From NCBI GenBank assembly GCA_025464425.1, contig JAODGV010000021.1, positions 1-10,545 of the forward strand: a stretch of DNA of 10,545 bases. The letters are read 5' to 3'. Position numbers and translations under genes: made by a program. Numbering within the stretch: the first letter of the stretch is position 1; each line of letters begins with the position of its first letter. The notes beneath the pieces were generated by a model. It searched no databases, was not told where the DNA came from, and was given only the letters and a program-made list of their open reading frames with translations. Shown here piece after piece: positions 5,776 to 10,545 of the stretch. Source of the DNA: Methanosarcinales archaeon (lineage in GTDB: Archaea; Halobacteriota; Syntropharchaeia; Alkanophagales; Methanospirareceae).

Positions 5776-6416
5776 AGTATGATAGGTATAAGGAAGAGCG
5801 GCAGCGAATGGTCGAACAGTTGAGACGGCTTGGAGTGCGAGAAGAGGTGCTGGAAGCGATGAAACGTGTGAAGAGACACCTGTTTGTGCCTCCGGGACTG
5901 AGGGACCAGGCTTATGGCGATTATCCACTACCCATTGGTGATGGGCAGACGATAAGTGCACCGCATATGGTGGCGATGATGTGTGATTATCTTGACCTTG
6001 AGAAGGGTGCTAAAGTGCTTGAGATCGGTGCAGGCTCAGGATATCACGCCGCGGTGATTGCCGAGCTTATAGGCAAAAATGGCTGTGTTTACACCGTGGA
6101 GCGATTGCCATCGCTTGTTGAGTACTCAAGGCAGAACCTGAGAGCAGCAGGCTATATGAATGTCGTGGTGGTGCAGGGTGACGGCTCGCTTGGCTTGCCC
6201 GAACATGCGCCTTTTGACAGGATATGTGTGACCTGTGCTGCACCGGATATACCGCCGCCGCTGCTTGAACAGTTGAAGACCGGTGGAAAGATGGTGATAC
6301 CCATCGGGCGGTACATACAGGTTCTGTATCTGGTGGAGAAGAAGAACGGTATAGAGAAGCGGAGTAAAAGCGAGGTCGTATTTGTACCACTGATCGGTAG
6401 ATTCGGGTTCAGATAA
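5769..6416 (+). CDS. pcm: Protein-L-isoaspartate O-methyltransferase
   Basis: The 215-residue enzyme transfers a methyl group from S-adenosylmethionine to isoaspartyl residues in aged proteins, starting their repair. Visible motifs are HLFVPPGLRDQAYGDYPLPIG (by parts, 37-57), the substrate loop GDGQTISAPHMVA (57-69), SAM motif I VLEIGAGSGYH (83-93), the acidic post-I strand VYTVERLP, and motif II-like FDRICVTCAAPDIP followed by QLKTGGKMVIPIG. Length is normal. The ATG at 5769 overlaps the KH stop by seven bases, and only one base separates its stop from the next ATG, so it is part of the same transcription unit. Its role is unrelated to ribosome assembly, so co-location is probably for shared expression. 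Confidence 0.94.
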   Translation: MVEYDRYKEERQRMVEQLRRLGVREEVLEAMKRVKRHLFVPPGLRDQAYGDYPLPIGDGQTISAPHMVAMMCDYLDLEKGAKVLEIGAGSGYHAAVIAELIGKNGCVYTVERLPSLVEYSRQNLRAAGYMNVVVVQGDGSLGLPEHAPFDRICVTCAAPDIPPPLLEQLKTGGKMVIPIGRYIQVLYLVEKKNGIEKRSKSEVVFVPLIGRFGFR

Positions 6417-6417
6417 G

Positions 6418-6858
6418 ATGAGCGAAGAGATGATATCGCCCGCGAGTGGCAGGGTACTGAGGGTCACCGATGGTGAGGATAGAACTGTCTCCATATTCAT
6501 GCATCTCCATAATTCTCATATCACAGTCGCGCCACTCGATGGCGTTGTACGGAGTATAATACCCGAACGAGGCACATTCAAGCCCGCATTCTTCCAAAAC
6601 AGTGATCTCAATATGCGCAATACCATCGAACTTGTTACTCAGTATGGTACTGTAAAGGTGGTTCAAATAGCCGGATTCTTCACTCGCAGGATTATATGCC
6701 GTGTGAAAGAAGGGCAGAAGATACACAAAGGCGAGGAGATGGGTAAGATATGCTTTGGCTCGCGTGTGGATGTGAGCATACCGGAAGGCTTTGAGGTGTG
6801 TGTGCGCGGCGGTGCAAGAGTGAGACGGAGGAAAACGGTGATTGCAATATTGCAATGA
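6418..6858 (+). CDS. asd: Phosphatidylserine/archaetidylserine decarboxylase-like protein, N-terminally short
   Basis: The 146-residue product matches the core of pyruvoyl-dependent decarboxylases that make ethanolamine head groups, in archaea from archaetidylserine. Seen in order: ISPASGRVLRV (6-16), SIFMHLHNSHITVAPLDGVV (25-44) with His34, a counterpart of the family NERN region (SDLNMRNTIEL), VVQIAGFFTRRIICRV (81-96), the self-cleavage motif FGSRVDV (113-119) where Ser115 should become the pyruvoyl group, and TVIAIL at the end. Family members are usually around 200 residues with an N-terminal hydrophobic, membrane-associated part ending in FFRDP. That part is absent: the protein starts right at the SPA(D/S)G motif. 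An upstream in-frame stop at 6391-6393 with no alternative start between rules out a longer form. It follows pcm by one base. It may be active but soluble, or need a partner. Confidence 0.8.
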   Translation: MSEEMISPASGRVLRVTDGEDRTVSIFMHLHNSHITVAPLDGVVRSIIPERGTFKPAFFQNSDLNMRNTIELVTQYGTVKVVQIAGFFTRRIICRVKEGQKIHKGEEMGKICFGSRVDVSIPEGFEVCVRGGARVRRRKTVIAILQ

Positions 6859-6863
6859 TTATC

Positions 6864-7334
6864 TCACAGCACTTTCCGCATTAATACCGCGGCTTCTCCG
6901 TCTTTATAATAGAAAGGAACAAATCCGATCTCTACGAACCCCATGCTTCTGTACAGTTGCTGTGCCACCCAGTTACTCACCCGGACTTCGAGCCGTACGA
7001 ACCCGATCTTATACTTCCTCAGCAGGTTGAATGCAGCTTTCAGCAGCGCACGCCCGACACCCTTACCCCGAAATCGTGAATCCACCGCGAGTGCAAACAC
7101 CCTGCCCTCTTCTTCCGGGGTTAATACCAGTACCGCAAACCCGATGACCATCCCATCCACCTCCGCGACAATGAAGCCCTCCTGCCATTCCCTGTATAAC
7201 TCGGCATACAGGTTCTCATCACCTTCAAGGGACGCTTCCTCCTCTATCTCCATCACTCGCTTCATGTCCCGCATCTCAAAGTTCCTTATCAATATCCTGA
7301 GCCCTTTCGTCGTGTGCATTACCACAGGTTTCAT
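6864..7334 (-). CDS. rimI: RimI/Ard1-type N-terminal acetyltransferase (GNAT)
   Basis: The 156-residue protein is a GNAT acetyltransferase. The acetyl-CoA pyrophosphate loop is RFRGKGVGRALL (87-98), preceded by the beta-4 strand GRVFALAVDSRF. The C-terminal half, RLEVRVSNWVAQQLYRSMGFVEIG (by parts, 114-137) and YYKDGEAAVLM (142-152), is the signature of RimI/Ard1 enzymes that acetylate protein N termini, in archaea with broad substrate use. It begins 5 bases after the chorismate mutase stop (start 7334, with Met6 as a possible alternative) and ends 5 bases from the convergent decarboxylase gene. It is the last gene of the valS transcription unit. Confidence 0.88.
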   Translation of the reverse strand: MKPVVMHTTKGLRILIRNFEMRDMKRVMEIEEEASLEGDENLYAELYREWQEGFIVAEVDGMVIGFAVLVLTPEEEGRVFALAVDSRFRGKGVGRALLKAAFNLLRKYKIGFVRLEVRVSNWVAQQLYRSMGFVEIGFVPFYYKDGEAAVLMRKVL

Positions 7335-7339
7335 ATTCG

Positions 7340-7642
7340 CTATTTATCTGCCTCTGCCAGCTCCTTTTTACGCGTGTACTCGGTCACGAGCTCCGCTATT
7401 CGCTGCATCAACTCTTCACTCACCTGATTGTTATTCTTACGTGCATGTGCCCGCCATCGCTCTATCACCTCCTTCTCTCGCTCAGTATCGGTTACCGGCA
7501 GGTTCAGCCGTAGCTTCTCGGCTCGCGCCTGCATCGCATATTCCATCCGCTTTATCAGCAGAGCCGCGATAGACTCATCTATCTCGTCTATCTTCCTCCT
7601 TATCTCCTGCAGTCTTGCTATCCCCCGTGGTGGCATCTCCAT
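7340..7642 (-). CDS. Chorismate mutase, AroQ class
   Basis: The 100-residue all-helical protein is a stand-alone AroQ-type chorismate mutase, which converts chorismate to prephenate for phenylalanine and tyrosine synthesis. Compared with the E. coli enzyme, the active-site counterparts are Arg15 (EIRRKIDEID), Arg32 (LLIKR), Lys43 (AEKLRLNLPV), Asp52, Arg55 and Glu56 (TDTEREKEV). The length is normal for the domain alone; no prephenate dehydratase or dehydrogenase is fused. ATG at 7642 is used; ATG at 7636 is a close alternative, and neither has a strong ribosome site. It follows sec61beta after 40 bases and is 5 bases before rimI. It is one of two aromatic-pathway genes in the window, the other being trpC, but they are in separate operons. 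Confidence 0.9.
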   Translation of the reverse strand: MEMPPRGIARLQEIRRKIDEIDESIAALLIKRMEYAMQARAEKLRLNLPVTDTEREKEVIERWRAHARKNNNQVSEELMQRIAELVTEYTRKKELAEADK

Positions 7643-7663
7643 GACTATCTGTTAATCAATGCG

Positions 7664-7672
7664 GGTTTAAAA
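7664..7672 (-). promoter_or_regulatory. Possible internal promoter for chorismate mutase-rimI
   Basis: The 40-base gap between sec61beta and chorismate mutase reads TTTTAAACC on the minus strand, centred about 26 bases before the ATG at 7642. The spacing would suit a leaderless message, consistent with the poor ribosome site. A run-through transcript from valS is equally possible. Confidence 0.28.
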
Positions 7673-7682
7673 CGATTTACGA

Positions 7683-7913
7683 TCAATGTGGCCAGATACC
7701 GAAGAATATCTCCAGACCAAGCACCGTGACACCGAGAGCGACACCAAATATCAGAACAGCCCTGGGCGGTAATTTGATAGCCGATTCCTCCACATCATAG
7801 TAGCGCATCAAGCCCGCAGAGGACATCAACCCTCGCTCTTCTCGCCTGCCGCCACCGCCACTCCTCTTCTCTTCCTTCCCCTTCTTCCTTTTACCCCTTC
7901 CTTTCGCTGCCAT
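7683..7913 (-). CDS. secG: Protein translocase subunit Sec61beta (archaeal SecG)
   Basis: The 76-residue protein is the small, tail-anchored subunit of the SecYE-beta protein-conducting channel. It has a basic, glycine-rich cytoplasmic N terminus (residues 4-28), the highly conserved GLMSSAGLMRYYD (28-40), the KLPPRAVLIFG junction, and one membrane span at about 53-72 ending near the C terminus. Length and layout are typical of archaea. The ATG at 7913 lies inside the end of valS, overlapping it by 23 bases in another frame, which implies coupling to valS translation. Confidence 0.93.
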   Translation of the reverse strand: MAAKGRGKRKKGKEEKRSGGGGRREERGLMSSAGLMRYYDVEESAIKLPPRAVLIFGVALGVTVLGLEIFFGIWPH

Positions 7914-10314
7914 CTCTATTATCCTCTATTATTATCCTCGATTCTTTTACATCTATTACTGTACCCTCGTACGTTCCCGCATCATTATTCTTCAGTTCCA
8001 CCGTCGTCGCCGTTGCGTTCGCTATATCGCCGGTGCTCATATCGGTATCACTGAGTATAACAATCCTCTTCAGAGCGGCATTAAGAGGTATGCCCCGCTC
8101 GGACTTGTATCGCCTCACTGCACGTACAATAGCAGCGATTAATTCACCCTCTGCCTCGGCATCTGCGTCTATCTCACCGGGCTGTGGCCATTTAGCCATA
8201 TGTACGCTACCTTCTCTGCTGAGGTATGAGTACATCTCTTCTGCAAAGAATGGAATGAAAGGAGCAAGCAGGAGATTGAGGGTCTTCAGTGTCTGATATA
8301 GTGCATATCTGGCAGAGTCCCTACCGGAGCCACGCCCGTATAACCTCGACTTCGCCAGCTCAATGTAATCATCAGCGAGTACATACCATGCAAACGACCT
8401 GATACTCTTCATCGCTTCGTCAAACTGGTAATTATCCATCGCTTCGGTCACGGTAATGACGAGTTTGTTCAGTTGCGATAGCAGCCAGCGGTCAACAACT
8501 TCCAGTTCCGGCTCTTTAGCGCCTGGTTCATAGTCCGCGAGATGAATCATGGAGAACCTGAGAATGCTCCAGAGTTTCTGCATGAATTTACTCGCTGCTA
8601 TTATGTCCTTCCACCGGAACTGCACGTCAGAGCCCGTTGCACCGCCTATCGCCGCCCACTGCCTGAACACGTCAGCACCATGCTTCTGTATCACCTCCTC
8701 AGGTGAGACTGTATTGTTCCTCGATTTGCTCATCTTATACCCGTCTTCACCCAGTACCATACCATTGATGAGTATGTTATGCCATGGTATCGTGCGTGTA
8801 AGTGCAAGGGAACGGAGTATGGAATAGAAAGCCCATGTTCTTATGATATCATGCCCCTGGGGTCTCAACGCGACCGGGAACTGGAATTCCGCCTCACCGG
8901 TATCAAAATGCCAGCCTGCAGTCCATAGTGCGGTCAGAGATGAGTCCATCCACGTATCCAGCACATCATATTCGGGCTCAAACTCGGTACTGCCGCAATT
9001 AGAGCATGGTGTGGCGGGGTTCATCTCCACGGGGTCAACCGGCAGTTGCGATTCCTCCGCGAGTTTCACAGCGCCACAGCGCTTGCAGTACCATACAGGG
9101 ATAGGCACACTGAAGATGCGTTGCCGTGAGATACACCAGTCCCAGTCCATGGATTGAACCCAGTTCTCCAATCGTAATCGGAAATGAGGCGGATACCAGT
9201 TTATCTCCTTCGCTGCTTTCAATATCTCTTCTTTATTCACACGCACGAACCACTGACGTGTGGAGATTATCTCAATCGGCGTTTTACACCGCCAGCAAAC
9301 GCCAACACTCTGCCTTATCGCCTCACGCCTCCTGAGCAAGCCCGAATCACTCAAATCAGATAGTATCCTGCTCCGGCATTCTACGGTGTCCAGTCCTGCG
9401 TACGCGCCTGCAATTGAGGTCATCCTGCCTCGCTCGTCTATTGATGCTCTGAGTGGCAGGTCATGCTGCTTCCACCATTTCACATCCTGCCGGTCGCCAA
9501 ATGTACAGATCATGACCACTCCGGTACCAAATTCAGGGTCAACTGCATCGTCCTGATACACCTTCACACGCTGTCCAAAGATCGGTACTTCCAGTTCGCC
9601 ACCTGTCATCCCTTTATAACGGTCATCTTCAGGATGTACCGCAACAGCCACACAGCTCGCCAGCAGCTCCGGTCTCGTGGTCGCAATCTCCACGTAACTA
9701 TCATTGTCCGCTCGCCTGAAGAGTATGTAATTAAGATAAGCGTCCCGGTCTTCATACTCGACCTCTGCAAAAGCTATCGCGGTCTCACAGCGGGGACACC
9801 AGTTAACCGGATGTTCTGCCTGATATATCAGACCATCATGATACATCTTCAGGAATGACATCTGTGTATACCGCCTGTAGGAGTCATCCATAGTGATATA
9901 TTCGTGGCTCCAGTCGATGGAGATGCCCAGCCGCTTCATCATTGCTCGCATCTGCTCTATGTTCCCGGCTGTCAGTTCCTTACACAGGGTTCTGAACTCG
10001 TGCTTGCTTATCTGATGTCTGGATATCCCGTGTATCTCCTCGACCTTCACCTCGGTCGGCAATCCGTGGCAGTCCCAGCCCTGAGGGAACATCACCTCAT
10101 AGCCTCGCATTCGCTTGTATCGCGCAAGGAAATCAATGTAACACCAGTTCAGAGCGTTACCTATATGGAAATCACCGGTCGGGTAAGGTGGCGGGGTATC
10201 TATGATATAATGCTCCTTTCCCGATGCGGGATCGAAATAGTACATCGAATCGTCCCACGCATCCAGCCACTTCCGCTCCACAGTATCATAATCATACTTC
10301 TTCGGCAGTCGCAT
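7891..10314 (-). CDS. valS: Valyl-tRNA synthetase
   Basis: The 807-residue class I synthetase charges tRNA-Val. Motifs, numbered from the chosen start: PTGDFHIGN with the HIGH-type HIGN at 50-53, GWDCHGLPTE, an editing domain including TTRPELLASCVAVAVHPED, a first zinc knuckle CWRC (340-343), a second with CKRC (410-413) and CSNC (437-440), and KMSKS at 527-531. The C-terminal helical region includes SQLNKLVITVTEAMDNYQF for anticodon binding. The open frame extends to a GTG at 10359, but I choose ATG at 10314 because MRLPKKYDYDTVERKW is the expected N terminus and the extension overlaps the likely TATA box. No ribosome site precedes this ATG, suggesting a leaderless message. The end overlaps sec61beta by 23 bases. 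It is the first gene of the unit valS-sec61beta-chorismate mutase-rimI. Confidence 0.96.
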   Translation of the reverse strand: MRLPKKYDYDTVERKWLDAWDDSMYYFDPASGKEHYIIDTPPPYPTGDFHIGNALNWCYIDFLARYKRMRGYEVMFPQGWDCHGLPTEVKVEEIHGISRHQISKHEFRTLCKELTAGNIEQMRAMMKRLGISIDWSHEYITMDDSYRRYTQMSFLKMYHDGLIYQAEHPVNWCPRCETAIAFAEVEYEDRDAYLNYILFRRADNDSYVEIATTRPELLASCVAVAVHPEDDRYKGMTGGELEVPIFGQRVKVYQDDAVDPEFGTGVVMICTFGDRQDVKWWKQHDLPLRASIDERGRMTSIAGAYAGLDTVECRSRILSDLSDSGLLRRREAIRQSVGVCWRCKTPIEIISTRQWFVRVNKEEILKAAKEINWYPPHFRLRLENWVQSMDWDWCISRQRIFSVPIPVWYCKRCGAVKLAEESQLPVDPVEMNPATPCSNCGSTEFEPEYDVLDTWMDSSLTALWTAGWHFDTGEAEFQFPVALRPQGHDIIRTWAFYSILRSLALTRTIPWHNILINGMVLGEDGYKMSKSRNNTVSPEEVIQKHGADVFRQWAAIGGATGSDVQFRWKDIIAASKFMQKLWSILRFSMIHLADYEPGAKEPELEVVDRWLLSQLNKLVITVTEAMDNYQFDEAMKSIRSFAWYVLADDYIELAKSRLYGRGSGRDSARYALYQTLKTLNLLLAPFIPFFAEEMYSYLSREGSVHMAKWPQPGEIDADAEAEGELIAAIVRAVRRYKSERGIPLNAALKRIVILSDTDMSTGDIANATATTVELKNNDAGTYEGTVIDVKESRIIIEDNRDGSERKG

Positions 10315-10339
10315 AGGTTGTTTATTTATATGGCTATGA

Positions 10340-10350
10340 TATTTAAGTAT
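10340..10350 (-). promoter_or_regulatory. Probable valS promoter (TATA box)
   Basis: On the minus strand this reads ATACTTAAATA, about 26 to 36 bases before the valS ATG at 10314. With the missing ribosome site it suggests a leaderless or nearly leaderless message. A second AT-rich stretch at 10323-10332 is too close to the ATG to be the TATA box. Confidence 0.4.
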
Positions 10351-10475
10351 TTGCGTCACATGAGGTCAACGGGATTTAACTCCGGACAACGGGCAGTCAC
10401 CGCATTGCCCAGCTCGGCTGTCAGGTGTGTATCCTCTTTTGGGGAGAGAAAGTTCTTCGCAAAAAATCGCACTTG

Positions 10476-10527
10476 ATTCGCTATATTCCAATTATACAAA
10501 ACTATTTTTATATATATTCGCTATATT
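10476..10527. repeat. Pair of 12-base direct repeats, possible operator
   Basis: The sequence ATTCGCTATATT occurs exactly at 10476-10487 and again at 10516-10527. The copies are 40 bases apart start to start, close to four DNA helical turns, so both would face the same side. They flank a TATA-like element at 10507-10514; the second copy lies between that element and the ATG at 10535. This arrangement suits a regulator binding site. AT-rich content raises the chance of coincidence, but the CGC core is not itself AT-rich. Confidence 0.45.
10507..10514 (+). promoter_or_regulatory. Probable rightward promoter at the window edge
   Basis: TTTATATA sits in a long AT-rich stretch, about 25 bases before an ATG at 10535, the spacing expected for an archaeal leaderless gene. 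The same DNA is also TATA-like on the other strand, so a leftward start cannot be excluded. The remaining stretch, 10360-10475, has only short, unconvincing reading frames. Confidence 0.4.
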
Positions 10528-10534
10528 TAGAATA

Positions 10535-10545
10535 ATGAGAAGAAC
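10535..10545 (+). CDS. Possible start of a gene running off the right edge
   Basis: ATG followed by two AGA codons begins here and the window ends after 11 bases. The only support is the TATA-like element about 25 bases upstream and the paired repeats around it. Nothing can be said of the product. Confidence 0.25.

Noticed and set aside
6856..6866. A bidirectional terminator between the convergent decarboxylase and rimI genes
   Set aside because: Only five bases separate the stop codons, and I see neither a hairpin nor a T-run there.
7333..7344. A third copy of the repeat (ATATTCGCTATT) between chorismate mutase and rimI
   Set aside because: Only ten bases of the repeat match, and it lies between two genes of one operon rather than near a promoter, so it is probably chance.
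6943..7572. Plus-strand open frame across rimI and chorismate mutase
   Set aside because: Both genes underneath have clear active-site motifs on the minus strand, and this frame resembles nothing.
10315..10359. A 15-residue N-terminal extension of ValRS from GTG at 10359
   Set aside because: The extension overlaps the likely TATA box and does not look like synthetase sequence; homologues begin near the ATG at 10314.
9904..10476. Plus-strand open frame of 190 codons across the valS start
   Set aside because: It covers the valS HIGN region in antisense and has no domain; its end outside valS is too short to support a gene.

Overview
The window is almost fully coding and is clearly archaeal, most likely euryarchaeal. 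It carries eIF1A, Rio1 kinase, a Dim2/Pno1-type KH protein, Sec61beta, ZPR1, archaeal SepF and an ArvA/ArvB/ArvC (OapABC) GTPase module. Promoters look like archaeal TATA boxes about 25 bases before the start codon, and the clear Shine-Dalgarno sites are of the GGAGGTG/GGTGAT type. The combination fits a methanogen- or ANME-related lineage, but the exact clade cannot be settled by eye.

Layout: (1) Positions 1-237 hold only a decayed fragment that looks like a transposase. (2) Positions 238-4050, minus strand, form one tight gene train read from high to low coordinates: arvA, arvB, arvC, then (after a 57-base gap with a probable internal promoter) sepF, a fused zpr1-trpC gene, and cas6. (3) A short AT-rich divergent promoter region lies at 4051-4149. 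(4) Positions 4150-6858, plus strand, carry eIF1A, rio1, a two-KH-domain protein, pcm and a short phosphatidylserine-decarboxylase-like gene, with overlapping or touching ends. (5) Positions 6864-10314, minus strand, read valS, sec61beta, an AroQ-class chorismate mutase, and rimI, converging on region 4 with a 5-base gap. (6) Positions 10315-10545 hold the valS promoter and an AT-rich promoter facing right, with a 12-base direct repeat, apparently for a gene beginning at 10535 and running off the window.

How the genes work together: the plus-strand cluster is about translation initiation and small-subunit maturation (eIF1A, Rio1, KH protein), followed by protein repair (Pcm) and lipid head-group synthesis. 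The first minus cluster joins a membrane-linked GTPase module implicated in vesicle formation with the FtsZ anchor SepF, and then, unexpectedly, an indole-3-glycerol-phosphate synthase fused to a ZPR1 zinc-finger domain and a complete Cas6 nuclease with no array or other cas gene in view. The second minus cluster is housekeeping: aminoacylation, secretion, aromatic amino acid synthesis and N-terminal acetylation.

The most notable observations are the ZPR1-TrpC fusion with an altered active-site motif, the solitary but catalytically intact cas6 overlapping it, the arvABC-sepF linkage, the N-terminally short decarboxylase, and the paired repeats at the right edge. Most of the rest is ordinary conserved archaeal gene content.
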